NCBI GenBank assembly: GCA_963576475.1 | Contig: OY754970.1 | Coordinates: 41,624,647 to 41,688,646, forward strand | Length of the DNA stretch: 64,000 bases | Direction of reading: 5' to 3' | Source: Molanna angustata | Lineage: Eukaryota; Arthropoda; Insecta; Trichoptera; Molannidae | Shown: piece after piece, positions 1 to 9,654 of the stretch | Layout of the letters: each line of letters opens with the position of its first letter | How positions within the stretch are numbered: position 1 is the stretch's first letter | Made by a program: the position numbers and the translations under genes | Notes under the pieces: generated by a model | Databases searched by the model: none | What the model was told of the DNA's origin: nothing | What the model saw: only the letters and a program-made list of their open reading frames with translations

Positions 1-159
1 TCTTGGATCCTGAAAAATTGATCATTAATTAACCTGTATTCTTGGATCCTGAAAAACTGTGTTCTTCTAAACTTGATAGATAATAATTTTTCAACTTTAT
101 CAGTATCATTTGAACTATGGCATAAAACGTCTATTTTAAATTTATTATAACATGTATAT

Positions 160-225
160 TGACTAACGAGTTATCCAGTGGTCGCGAGTTCGAATCCTGC
201 CACGACCGATTTCGTTCACTTATAG
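160..225 (+). mobile_element. SINE2 (tRNA-Thr-like) head, 5'-truncated
   Basis: The tRNA-related half of a SINE family found at least six times here. It retains the promoter B-box-like AGTTCGAATCC and the following CGATTTCGTTCAC, but lacks the A box. The matching body resumes at 799, so the element is split by the LINE fragment at 226-798. A tRNA gene is excluded because the acceptor half is missing. Confidence 0.7.
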
Positions 226-798
226 AAATAATAAGAAAGATGACAACTGGTAACAAACCATTCTTCTCTCTGCTCCCGGTGCTTAAATCAAAAAGTGTTC
301 ACAAAAAAACAAAAATCACCCTGTATAAGACTATAATAAGAACTGTGGTGCGTACGGGAGCGAAGCGTGGACGATGACAGCAAGTTCCGCAGAGATGCTA
401 GATACACTTGAGAGGACAGTGCTACGGAAAATACTGGGACCCGTGAATGATGGCGAAGCATGGAGAATAAGGTATAATGATGAAATATACAGCATCTATA
501 AGACTCCTAGGCTCTCTGTACATGCTAGACTGAGCAGGCTGAAATGAGCTGGGCATGTACAGAGAATACCGTCATCACGGGCACCCAAGAGGATCCTTGA
601 GGGACATCCGGGTTGAAGAAGGAAGGTCGGCAGATCTAGGCTGCGATGGGAGGATGAGGTAAAAAAAGATACAGAACAATTACTGCAAGTAGCAGACTGT
701 AGGACAGCAGCAGGAGACAGGAGGAGTTGGAGGCGAGGATTGATGGAGGCCAAGGCTCGATATGGGCTGTAGTGCCATCGGAAGAAGAAGAAGAAGAA
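226..798 (+). pseudogene. LINE reverse-transcriptase C-terminal fragment inserted in SINE2
   Basis: The translation shows the post-catalytic end of an insect non-LTR reverse transcriptase: a KITLYKTIIRTVV-like segment, then WTMTASSAEML, LRKILGPV, WRIRYNDEIYSIYK, and later GRSRLRWEDEVKKD. The palm domain with the catalytic aspartates is absent. A stop interrupts the frame after LSRLK near 545, and another follows EGHPG. The fragment ends in a GAA repeat at about 784-798, which serves as its 3' tail. It is a dead 5'-truncated copy, probably of an RTE-like LINE; the clade is not certain. A related fragment lies at 29650-29965. Confidence 0.72.
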
Positions 799-880
799 AA
801 CACAAGAATGTAGGCTTAATTTAGAGAATGTATGACGATGTATATTTACTTGTTACAAGGATTAATTCATTTAAAAAAAA
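799..880 (+). mobile_element. SINE2 body (continuation of 160-225)
   Basis: It matches the SINE2 body seen in unbroken form at 25788-25860: the AATGTAGG-like and GATGTATATTTACTTGTT-like segments occur in the same order. It lies directly beyond the 3' tail of the LINE fragment, so it is the displaced second half of the SINE. Confidence 0.65.
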
Positions 881-900
881 ATTATACTCGAACGTCAAAG

Positions 901-1399
901 TTTACTTTATATTTACATACATACCATCACGCCATTTCCCTATTTGGGGTAGGCAGAGAGAACCGAACGCCAGACTCCTCTCTCTTGACATACATACCTC
1001 GCTTCATTCACGTCCATACATCGTCTCATACACGCTCTTCTATTATTCTTACTTCTAACATCACCATCTTTCAAAATCCCATTTATGTGATCGTGCCAAC
1101 TTTTTCTTGGCCGACCTCTACTTTTCGTTCCTCTTTTATCAGCCTTGTATCCTTTTTTGTTAGACGGTCATCACTCATTCTTTCTATGTGGCCGAACCTC
1201 CTTAGGGCATTTATTTTCATCTTACTTACGATATTTCTTTCAATCATACATTCTCGTCTAATATCCTCATTTCTTATTCTATCATACATCGTTTTACCAC
1301 ACATTCGTCTTAGTGACCTCATTTCAACCGCGTTAATTCTACTTTCATGCGTCTTCTGCCATGTCCATGTCTCACTAGCATACATTTACTTTATATTTA
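901..1399 (-). mobile_element. (TATG)n-tailed LINE fragment with 15-bp target-site duplication
   Basis: The minus strand from 1384 to 916 encodes a reverse-transcriptase C-terminus: YASETWTWQKTHESRINAVE, then LRRMCGKTMYDRIRNEDIR, KINALRRFGHIERMSDDRLT. The last part of the coding region is frameshifted. The 3' tail is a short TATG repeat, seen on the plus strand as CATACATACC. Both ends are flanked by the same 15 bases, TTTACTTTATATTTA (901-915 and 1385-1399), a perfect duplication, so the insertion is bounded exactly. Sister copies lie at 43197-43601 and 51057-51495. The element is 5'-truncated and cannot move itself. Confidence 0.85.
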
Positions 1400-1777
1400 A
1401 TAGTTTAAAAGAAAACATGAACACCTTACTGAGATTGGGCGTTAATTAATTTAAAATTCGATCATCGGATGAAGTTCAATAAACGACTATGTGATTGCTA
1501 AAAAAATCTTCAAAATAAATAATAACATAAGTTAAATTTTCTTTATAAATTGCATACTTACAATTTCTCATCTCGTCGTTCGAAGAACATTCAGCAAGAC
1601 TATGGCATAGCCTTAGTCCGGATATTGCGTCGTCTAACTCACGTTTATATTTTCAAGAAAAAACTAAAGAAGGAATATTTTTCCCTAAACACCAGATCCT
1701 GATTTCCTCTCCTTGTTCTTTCAAAACCTTTTTTTTGCTATGAAGAATTTACATTTTTACTTTCAATATGTAAGTGT
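1400..1777. other. no recognisable feature
   Basis: AT-rich sequence with no long open frame, no clear inverted or tandem repeat and no match to the repeat families recognised elsewhere in the window. Confidence 0.5.
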
Positions 1778-1897
1778 CGACCTTCGTGGCTCAGTTTTTT
1801 AGGTATCTGCTTGCTGATCCAAAGGTCCCGTTCCATTCCTGGTGGAGACACAGTTGAAAATTGTGTTTTAACCTCTGTGAGACCCGAGAAGTAATGT
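1778..1897 (+). mobile_element. SINE1 copy, internally deleted
   Basis: It begins with the SINE1 tRNA-like head (CTTCGTGGCTCAG, the A-box region) and reaches GGTGGAGACACAGTT. It then jumps to CCCGAGAAGTAA, which is the 3' end of intact copies, so the middle of the body is missing. The B box is mutated to GTTCCATTCC, so internal pol III promoter activity is unlikely. Confidence 0.7.
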
Positions 1898-2014
1898 AAA
1901 AATTAATCTTTCTGAGTTTTAAAAGTAATATATACTTTCTTAGATTTTTCGCATTCATTCTTTTGTTGATGTACAAACATAATTTTGTCATACTTCGTAA
2001 TCTAGGTTATTGGA

Positions 2015-2100
2015 ATAAATTGCTTAATAGGACTAAGCCCGCCAGTGTACCTACAATATATTTTTTTTAAATCATGTTCAAAAAGATGAATAAATAAATA
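2015..2100 (+). repeat. LINE 3'-end relic (Lepidoptera-like type)
   Basis: It carries AATAAATTGCTTAATAGG followed by AAGCCCGCCAGTGTACC, a diverged form of a short 3'-UTR module found at least five times in this window (5262-5340, 13686-13740, 36841-36885, 42780-42820). Only the module is recognisable. Confidence 0.5.
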
Positions 2101-2239
2101 CATAAAAATGTATTTTTTCACCGAGACACCGGCTTCAAATAGTGCTTCCACTCTATTCTATAATTGTTTTCAAGTGTCTCGTAAGAGCCGTGTAATCAAA
2201 AAAATACAGCAGGCAACAATAACATCTCACATAGTTCAC

Positions 2240-2700
2240 CACCCATTCTGAATGTAGTGCCTTTTTACGTGAGACAAGACTGGTGTGCTCATTTATAAGG
2301 ACTGTTGCTTTCATTGTTTACAAATAAACTAATTTCTCAATAAATGGCGTTACAAGAAAGGCGTATTTTCAGGTGAATTGTTACACATTATTCAAACTTT
2401 CAAAAATTACATTGATAAGGGAACTCAATAAGAAGGCATAATTGGTGAACGTTGCGCAAGCGCATAAAGTGATCACGTAAACTAGCTGATGACAGGTCGT
2501 AAGCCCTCTAGGTGCCTCGAATTCCTGGTTCTTCTACAATATCCCAACTTCGTCTCTATTGATATATTAAAAATTGTGTCAATAAAAATAACATTTTTCA
2601 TATTGTTTTGATATATTGACTGACAAAAACAATAAAAATTTTGAATATAAAATATTTCGACAGTGACGTCAATATATTTGTAAAATTCCATTTTTTATAA
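2240..2700 (+). repeat. Unclassified interspersed repeat, copy A
   Basis: It shares ordered segments with 55185-55560, including CATTTATAAGGACT, CATTGTTTACAAATAAACT, GGTGAATTGTTACACATTA, GAACGTTGCGCAAGCGC and CTGGTTCTTCTA. A shorter inverted copy lies at 43805-43935. There is no open frame of note and no terminal structure that I can identify. Confidence 0.7.
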
Positions 2701-3580
2701 TAAAGGTATTATAAAACTCACAATTTCATTTCAATCTTTTACTTGAACACGAATGCATGTTTTTAAAAATTAACAGATGGTTTATCTGTATAATGTATTG
2801 GTATATTGGAAATTTATTCCAAAAATTTATGGTGATGTAGCGTCAGTATGTACTTTACGCTTATTATCTTTGTTGGCTATTTATATCACTTCACTTGTAG
2901 GTTAATCTATTATATTTTTAATAGTCCGACTGCAGTTGCATCGTAAAATAATTATCATTGCCCCATTGTGAATAATTCTTAACGACTGTGAGTTCAGTTG
3001 GATTGAATGTGGCGTGGAAAATATCAGATCTTGCATGCAAGCAGGAGTTTTCCATAACTCATGTGACTCACGAGTATTAGGAGAGCATGGCGGATTAGGA
3101 GGTGGGTTAGGCAAAACTACGAATATATATTGGCGCACAAATCATAAGCAATATATCTCAGCTGTAACTCGAAACATGCCACTGCAACTAATCAATATGT
3201 ATATATTATACAATATGCATATATTAAACTGCAAAATCTTGTGCGGTAACCGAGAAATACAATATTTGGCATTTCCTCGGAACAAGAACCGCACAAGACG
3301 AAAGATTAATAAAGTTTAAATCTTAGGAAGCTTTGAAACAAAAATCTTGGAATTCGGAGAGATTAACCACGAAGAGCAGATAACTTTTATTGAGATGTTC
3401 ATTCGACATAACAAAAAGCTTGTAATCTTATTGTTTACCAACAGCGGAATCTCGCGAGTATTTAATTAACATTTTATATTTATTTATTTATAAAATAATA
3501 CACTTCTTTTTCCTTATAGATAGTAACAAATAATTACATTATATTTTATTAAAATTAGATTACCTACGCTTTACATACCA
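2701..3580. other. no recognisable feature
   Basis: AT-rich. The two short open frames near 2902-3319 lie opposite each other and resemble no known family. No clear repeat structure. Confidence 0.45.
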
Positions 3581-3744
3581 GGGGGGCAAGTCTGGTTCAA
3601 TCGGCGAAATCAAAACCCTCGTGATTACCCATATCATGGATATAATTATTATTTACTGTCATAGAACTCCATACGATAATTATATCCATGATATGGGTAA
3701 TCACTAGGGTTTTGATTTCGCCGGTCGAACCAGACTTGCCCCCC
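3581..3744. mobile_element. Hairpin MITE with GGGGGGCA ends
   Basis: A 164-bp near-perfect inverted repeat. The left arm begins GGGGGGCAAGTCTGGTTC and the right arm ends GAACCAGACTTGCCCCCC. The arms are about 69 bp with only a few mismatches, separated by about 26 bp. It has no coding capacity, so it is a foldback MITE. The G-run ends resemble those of the hairpin at 58648-58817, although the arm sequences differ. Confidence 0.85.
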
Positions 3745-4880
3745 AGATATTATACTATTGTCATAAACTGCCTCAAAAGATTAAAACCTTTTCTAAGACA
3801 GTCCATATATGTAAATGTCTTCTTAATTTCCATTTTTGATTTGTAGCTACGTGAATATCAGGTGGTTAAATTTTTTTTATAATCTCTGCCCTTTTGTTTA
3901 ATGCTAATTTTAATGTCTCGTCAAAATGTGTTCAAGATACTGGATTGTCTACGTGTTGTAGATAGTTCATTGAAAAATTTGACTCCAGAATATAGGAAGT
4001 TTCTTTGTCCAAATGCTGACATAAGGTAAAAAGATTTTAGCCTCTTCGGTCTGTCTTGTTGGTCTAGGTCTAGATTTTTTATACACGTATGTACAAGAGT
4101 TCTATGTTATGTTACTTTATCTTGCTTAAGACATTAAGTGCTTGCTTATTCATAAGAATGATTTAAACAAAGTATTAATGTGCTTAATGCATGGGAATCC
4201 AAAGTAATTCTTCTTCTGTAAGATCAATGAGGAAGTCATATAAATCAAGTTTATTTTGTATCACAAAGGTTATGTGAGAGAACATACACAGGATTGCTTT
4301 GTTTTTTTTAATATGTCCCTTAACTATCAATAATGTTCTTTCATCCGACAAACCCGTTGACACTCTGTGTTTTTAATTCCATACATTTTGTTCTGAAGAA
4401 AATTTGTAATGGATTATTATAATCTGAACGTTGTTGGTAAATATAATAATAATATACGCTTGTGTCGTAAAAATCTTCATCATAGTTTACATTGAAGAGA
4501 GAACTAATACCAGTTGGCCATGTTCCAGAAACGCTCAATAAAATATACATGCACGAACATTTAACAACTTCTTTTTATTCCCAATGATTTTCTCCTCAGC
4601 GACCATCACTAACAGATAAGTTCCCTCTGTATGCTCCGACATAATACATTCAGCCCGCAGTATTAAAGACAGATCAAAACGTTGTATTTTATTTACGAAT
4701 ATAATTCCACTTCCTTGTCTTCTTCAACAAGACAAATCTACATAAAATGACACAACAAATATAACTTACATAACAACAAGTTTTATTCATTTATCAGATC
4801 ATAATTTGATAACGAACGCTTTTACACCACGTAATATAATAAAAGTTAATACATTTATTTATAAGCAAAATCAAATTGCA
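3745..4880. other. no recognisable feature
   Basis: AT-rich sequence. The short minus-strand open frame at 4341-4550 has no recognisable motif. No repeat family seen elsewhere in the window maps here. Confidence 0.45.
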
Positions 4881-4887
4881 TTTCAGT

Positions 4888-4985
4888 GTCAACTTGTTAT
4901 TGGGTGCGTGTTAAATTAATATTTGACATAGTACCTGTTAGTTGCCCGAGAAGCAATTTTAAATAAATAAATTAATAAATAAACA
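4888..4985 (+). mobile_element. SINE1 3' half
   Basis: It contains CAACTTGTTATTGGGTGCGT, AATATTTGACATAGTACC and GTTGCCCGAGAAG, followed by an AATAAATAAATT-type tail. This is the 3' body of the SINE1 copy at 14838-15067 without the tRNA-like head. Confidence 0.75.
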
Positions 4986-5136
4986 GTGTGATGATGAATG
5001 ATGAATATTATACTCATATTGCGTCATAAGATGCAAGGGGTGTATCGTTATCAAATTCGAAACATAACATTATCTGTCAAATAGTTCCTGAATTCCTTCT
5101 ATATCCTTCCGTAACCTCCTTCGTTTCCTAATTGCT

Positions 5137-5340
5137 ATGATCAGTGTTATTTTTATTATTCTTTTTTTTTCTTTGTATTTTTTTTTCTTACTACTTTTTA
5201 TTTTTTTATCAATTTATCTCTCACTAAATAAAGTATTGTACCAATTTAACTTCAGAGACTTCGCGTTGCTCGGGTTGGTTGGAAGAAATTGCCTTATTGC
5301 AATAAACCCGCCTTTGTACACATCTACATTAATTATATAA
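5137..5340 (+). repeat. LINE 3'-UTR and tail relic (Lepidoptera-like)
   Basis: A pyrimidine-rich stretch is followed by GGTTGGTTGGAAGAAATTGC and CAATAAACCCGCCTTTGTAC. The same module occurs inverted at 13686-13740 and 36841-36885. It resembles the 3' end of a LINE type common in moths and butterflies and is one reason for the organism call. No coding region remains. Confidence 0.55.
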
Positions 5341-5480
5341 ATGAAATAAATAATTCAATAAAGTTTGAACACCCTGTTCAATTTGACATTTGAGTTGAAT
5401 CACGGTAAAACTCTTGATCCATAATCAATTATTTAAATTTAAATTAAACACAAACTATACTTTGTATGTTTCCACTTATT

Positions 5481-5541
5481 TATTTACTTGTTCACTACAT
5501 GTTTCGGGAACGTCCGTTCCCTTCCTCAGGTGGATGTAAAC
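5481..5541 (-). ncRNA. Hammerhead-ribozyme-like motif, left arm
   Basis: The minus strand reads CTGAGGA (CUGANGA box), then a GGGAACG/CGTTCCC stem, then GAAA, then the self-complementary ACATGT followed by A, the expected cleavage position. Helix I is formed by CAC/GTG and, across an internal loop, TTTAC/GTAAA. One extra A lies between the CUGANGA box and helix II. This copy has the same sense as the endonuclease frame, as expected for the 3' pseudo-LTR. Confidence 0.62.
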
Positions 5542-5701
5542 TGAATATGCGTGTGAGTGCGGTGTATGGAAAGTGGTGTTGTAGAGGCGGGTGTAGAGGT
5601 GGGGGTGGTACAGTGGGCTAGGGGGAACATTTGGAGAAGGGGTGAGGAGGAAGGTTGTACCAGATTATTGATGATGTTTTTCTGAGTATTTTGGGCTTTT
5701 T

Positions 5702-6049
5702 TTATTTCAGAAGTTCTAAATTATTTTGTTTTAGTCCGTAAGTCTGTTTATGTAAAATATTAACCTTTGTATTGTTGAAGTTGTGATTATTTTCTATTAT
5801 GTGGTTAGCGTATTCAGAAAAATTGTTATTGTTGAGACATCGTTTATGTTCGTTTAGTCTAGTTTCAATTGTTCTGCCAGTTCGTCCTATGTATATACAG
5901 TTACAATCTCCGCATTCTAGTTCATAAACTCCAATGCATAATAATTTATTGGAGTTTTTAGTGGTATTATTTTTTAGATATTTACCTATTGTGTTGTCTG
6001 TATAGAAGGCTAGTTTTATGTTTTTTGGTAGTTTTTTTGATGAGGTCAT
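5702..6049 (-). pseudogene. Penelope-like GIY-YIG endonuclease domain
   Basis: A 115-residue frame with the GIY-YIG nuclease signature: G-V-Y at residues 40-42 and Y-I-G at 53-55, then RTGRT, Arg64 and His68 in RLNEHKR. CIGVYELECGDC and ANHIIENNHNF supply the extra Cys/His residues seen in Penelope endonucleases. In intact elements this nuclease nicks target DNA and is fused behind a reverse transcriptase. Here the reverse-transcriptase part is absent and the frame starts just beside the inverted right arm, while its last residues lie inside the left arm. It is a remnant rather than a host gene. The ATG is only the first available one. Confidence 0.85.
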
Positions 6050-6293
6050 ATGTCAATTTGTCTATATAAAGAATCTTTCTCCAGTTGTAATATTTTACAT
6101 AAACAGACTTACGGACTAGAACCTCTGAAATAAAAAAAGCCCAAAATACTCAGAAAAACATCATCAATAATCTGGTACAACCTTCCTCCTCACCCCTTCT
6201 CCAAATGTTCCCCCTAGCCCACTGTACCACCCCCACCTCTACACCCGCCTCTACAACACCACTTTCCATACACCGCACTCACACGCATATTCA

Positions 6294-6352
6294 GTTTACA
6301 TCCACCTGAGGAAGGGAACGGACGTTCCCGAAACATGTAGTGAACAAGTAAA
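6294..6352 (+). ncRNA. Hammerhead-ribozyme-like motif, right arm
   Basis: Inverted duplicate of the motif at 5481-5541. CUGANGA is at 6306-6312, the helix II arms at 6314-6320 and 6323-6329, GAAA at 6330-6333, and ACATGT plus A at 6333-6339, with predicted cleavage after 6339. Helix I pairs 6303-6305 with 6340-6342 and 6295-6299 with 6348-6352. Helix III has no loop, so it would work best as a dimer, a situation reported for Penelope hammerheads. Confidence 0.62.
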
Positions 6353-6419
6353 TAAATAAGTGGAAACATACAAAGTATAGTTTGTGTTTAATTTAAATTT
6401 AAATAATTGATTAAATATG

Positions 6420-6989
6420 AATTACCACAAAGTTAAATCCTCCACATTTGATTATTTATCTTGATCCATGTTTGTAAATAAGAAAATGGATCAAATAACT
6501 ATATTTCAACCACAGTTCAATATTTGAGCCACGTTAATAGTAAATGTTCTGTGCTGCTGACAATGCTAACATATTTTTAGTTATTTTTTAAATTATTATG
6601 ATCTGGGACAGCGTTAACATAACATAAGTGTCTAAGTAGTAAAGATATTATATTCTCAAAGCTTTGCCTATGTCAGTATAGTAAGTATTCACATTGATAT
6701 CTTGTTATACCTTGGATTTATATGCGGCTTCAAATGTAAATCTTATTGTTTGTAATAATCTCGTTTAATGTGATTATAATAATAAATTCATGATTGTGTT
6801 ACGCGTACAATTATATTATTATCATTCGTCGTGTGTGTTTAGATCCAAACCTATATATCTGGGAATGTTTAGGGTTGAGACCTTCAAATATTTTAAACGT
6901 TCATATAATATCGCACTAAAGTCTTACACCCGTCAAATGTCCTATTTAATCTTATCATATTTCAGAAAATAATTTTACTGTTTCACAAA
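6420..6989. other. no recognisable feature
   Basis: AT-rich sequence with one unrecognised 60-residue frame at 6790-6972. Nothing supports a gene. Confidence 0.45.
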
Positions 6990-7035
6990 ATCTAGTTCAT
7001 GTACCACATGAGATCCAACTGTCGATGTCGTTGTC
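6990..7035 (-). mobile_element. HINE-like element, 3'-end remnant
   Basis: Read on the minus strand it gives ATCGACAGTTGGATCTCATG, then a CATGT-type stem-loop and a CTAG end. This is a diverged copy of the last ~45 bases of the elements at 11306, 15575 and 45901. The rest of the element is missing. Confidence 0.65.
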
Positions 7036-7344
7036 GTTATCATGATATAAAACCACAAATACAAATTATTGAATATTTTTAGATATTATTGTTTTTTTCT
7101 TTACTAAACATGTATTAGGTACCTACTGATATAAGAAAAGGATAATGTGGAGTACAGTCCCTATTTTTACCTTAAATAATTACGGTTTGATGGCATGTAG
7201 GTATGATTTAAGATTAAGCAGGTATCAAAACATAATGCAGAGCCTATTCATACAGAATCTAGAAAATCATCAGGTAGGTACCTACATGGTTTGTACTTAA
7301 TTCATACTAAACCTAAGCAGTTTATCAATGAGAGATGTTATAAA

Positions 7345-7448
7345 ATATTTTTTTTTTAAAACAAAGATGAATATGTCCTTGTTAAACAAGTACATATACA
7401 TTTTCCTACGTTCCCTAAAATAAGCAAATAAATAAGCATAATGCTCGC
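7345..7448 (-). mobile_element. SINE2 body, interrupted by a LINE
   Basis: On the minus strand it reads TTAGGGAACGTAGGAAAATG and TGTACTTGTTTAACAAGGAC, the SINE2 body. The head of the same SINE lies at 7991-8100, also on the minus strand. A LINE fragment separates them, with AATGCT at both junctions. Confidence 0.75.
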
Positions 7449-7990
7449 CCGTAGATTCTATAAGTGCTCTGTCGAGGTAAAAAGAAACTTGTTTAACGCT
7501 TTTTGTACATATATGTATACCTGCGAAATCTGGGCAGCATATAGAAGATCTACTATGGAACGACTTCGGGTGCAGTACAATGACGCCTATAGAATAATAT
7601 TTGGCTATAGGCGTCATAGCAGCGCCTCAGCTATGTTTGCGGAGGGACGATGTCACGGTTTTCATGGTATGCTGAGACATCGAATTGCCGCGTACCGTGA
7701 GGGATTATGGAATAATCCAAGTCTGATCTTAAAAGCAGTACAGGAGCACCAGTGTCCGAAATTGTCGCAAAGGTGGAATGACGATATACCTACGGCTTTC
7801 TAGTGTTTATCTTTATTTTAATGTTTATATTAATGCGTTTTATTTTTGTCTTTTTTTCCATTGTTTCTCATTCTGTTCATTCTATGTTTTTCTTTTTTAA
7901 TTGTTCTTACTTTTGTATGTAAAATATATGGTCTGTGTAGCATTGCACCCCCCCTGCTCACGGACTGGAATAAAGTTATTATTATTATTA
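7449..7990 (+). pseudogene. CR1-like LINE reverse-transcriptase end, inserted in SINE2
   Basis: The frame from 7441 to 7803 gives RRFYKCSVEVKRNLFNAFCT, YMYTCEIWAAYRR, RLRVQYNDAYRIIFGYRR and SSASAMFAEGRCHGF. This is the thumb and C-terminal region typical of insect CR1-like LINEs. Catalytic motifs are absent through 5' truncation. The first codons belong to the interrupted SINE, so the apparent ATG is not a native start. A 3' UTR follows, ending in AATAAAG and a TTA repeat at about 7976-7990. AATGCT occurs on both sides and is the likely short target-site duplication. Confidence 0.82.
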
Positions 7991-8100
7991 TTAAATGCTT
8001 GTGCTATAGTTGAACGAAATCGGTCGAGGCAGGATTCGAACTCGCGACCACTGGATTACTAGCCCAGCGCGCTAACCGCTCTGCCATCGACCCATCTAAA
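7991..8100 (-). mobile_element. SINE2 head with both promoter boxes
   Basis: The minus strand carries TGGCAGAGCGG (A box), CTAGTAATCCAGTGG and GAGTTCGAATCC (B box), then CGATTTCGTTCA. The anticodon arm CTGGG-CTAGTAA-TCCAG places AGT in the anticodon position, which suggests descent from tRNA-Thr. No intact acceptor stem, so it is not a tRNA gene. Confidence 0.8.
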
Positions 8101-8108
8101 CATATACT

Positions 8109-8265
8109 ATGTTTGTTTGTTTGTTTATTTGTTTGTTTGTTTGTTTGTTTGTTTGTTTGTTTGTTTGTTTGTTTGTTTGTTTGTTTGTTTGTTTGTTTGT
8201 TTTTTGTTTGTTTGTTTGTTTGTTCTTGTTTGTTTGTTTTTTGTTTGTTTTTTGTTTGTTTTTTT
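8109..8265. repeat. (TTTG)n microsatellite
   Basis: A tetranucleotide tract of about 155 bp, nearly pure until 8200 and interrupted by T-runs afterwards. It creates long artificial open frames on both strands. Confidence 0.95.
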
Positions 8266-8287
8266 GTCAAATATTAATTTTACACTA

Positions 8288-8352
8288 TGTTTATCGTCTC
8301 ATAGATCCTGACTGAAAACACAATAAAAAATTGTGTCTCTACCAGGAATCTC
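8288..8352 (-). mobile_element. SINE1 fragment
   Basis: It resembles the junction of the SINE1 head and body: CAGATCC-like, CTGAAAACACAAT and TTGTGTCTC followed by a decayed CCAGGAATC. The outer head and the 3' half are missing. Confidence 0.55.
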
Positions 8353-9063
8353 TTAAAAGTAGTCACTGGGTTGGACAACACTTCGCTGTCTCACATGACA
8401 AAAACATCAACTAACGCTTTTTGAAAATTGCAAGTTGTGCGATAGATGTGCCTTCCGAGTGAAGCCCAAGATTTTCTCATCTTGTTCATACAAACCGAAG
8501 TTTCGTTGGTCACCGTATCTATCCAACTAATGATCAATATTAAGTTAGTTTCACTGCTATAATTCAAAATTAGTTGGTAGCCCTTTCTTTATAGGTACAT
8601 ATGTAATCCTAGATACCGTACTTGATAGTACCGACGTATTACATATATAGTGTGTTCCTTTGAAACTATTAAAGCAGTCGTAAAACCTAATCCTATTAAT
8701 TATACGCCCTTGTCTTTATGTAACTATTAAAATATCACTTATTTTGGTTCATTGTCTACGCACTAGGCACCTACTGTTATAATTATGTCATCATCTGTAA
8801 ATTTAATATGTGTAGGCAATAATCGGTAATAATATTATAATGTATAACGTTTTCTAATCAGAATCTGATCGTCGTAATATAAACAAAATAACTCTCGAAT
8901 TGTATAGTTTTATTGGGTACCGACTTGATCATTATTCTGCTTTATAGCTCATTGAATTTGTATCAGGGCAAAATCAGATTAGTTTTATCAAAAGGTCGCA
9001 GAGACATTTTGTGAAATGGATACCTAATCATATTAATATTTTGTTTTTCGACTTATTCTATGA
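8353..9063. other. no recognisable feature
   Basis: AT-rich sequence without a notable open frame or structured repeat. Confidence 0.45.
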
Positions 9064-9190
9064 CATCTCTTCTTCTTTTCCCTCGCCTTATTCCCATTTT
9101 TGGGGTCGCCTCTCCTAGTACGCATGCGCCAGGTTGCCCTCTCCAGTGTGTCACTCAGCATCACACCCCGTGTCTACCTGTCATTGTTAA
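9064..9190 (-). pseudogene. LINE 3'-terminal scrap
   Basis: Minus-strand translation ends with TWRMRTRRGDPK-like residues followed by an AAGAAGAAGAG tail, matching the end of the LINE fragments at 13958-14286 (TWRLRTRWADPR) and 24628-25198. Only the last ~35 codons are present. Confidence 0.6.
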
Positions 9191-9654
9191 CCCTTGACAT
9201 GCATATTGCTGGCAGTCGTCCCGAGTGTCGTTTCTCAGTTTCTATATGCAGGGCTTTATTTTCAATGTGGGATTCATCTTTCTATTTACAATGTGAGAGA
9301 ATGCCTAATATTCTGCATATGAATAAATTTGTATTTTTACAGAGCAACAAAAGTAGTTAAGATAGACAATATATGTTCAAATGCAACCCTTACTATAAAA
9401 TACTTGAGGCTGTGAATTGTATTATTCTTCCCCACTATTGTAGGTAATGGTTGCATGTAGGTATGTGCCTATTACCAGTTCACTCTTCTGGCAATGTATT
9501 TATTTCCTTGATATATTGCTAGGAGCGTGACACGGGTCACCAGAAAACATGGAATAAACCTTAAATACGGTTGCTATATATTATATCTAAAACACGACTG
9601 AGGAATAAGCCAAGGTCATACCATATTTTCATCAGGGTTGTGCAGACTTAAAAA

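Larger units (their letters stand above)
5423..6416 (-). mobile_element. Penelope-like element fragment with inverted terminal arms
   Basis: Two long arms, 5423-5761 and 6088-6416, are inverted copies of each other and nearly identical; the right arm lacks about a dozen bases present near 5720. Between them lies the bulk of a GIY-YIG endonuclease domain on the minus strand. Penelope-like elements have a reverse transcriptase followed by this endonuclease and often carry inverted or partial pseudo-LTRs, so the layout fits a 5'-truncated copy whose reverse transcriptase was lost. Each arm holds a hammerhead-ribozyme-like motif. Confidence 0.85.

Noticed and set aside
832..1449. 205-residue plus-strand frame
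   Set aside because: It is the antisense of the LINE fragment at 916-1384, whose minus-strand translation matches reverse transcriptase.
8004..8315. Three overlapping open frames with Lys-Gln-Thr-Asn or Phe-Val-Cys-Leu repeats
   Set aside because: They are translations of the (TTTG)n microsatellite and the flanking SINE, open only because the repeat has no stop codons.
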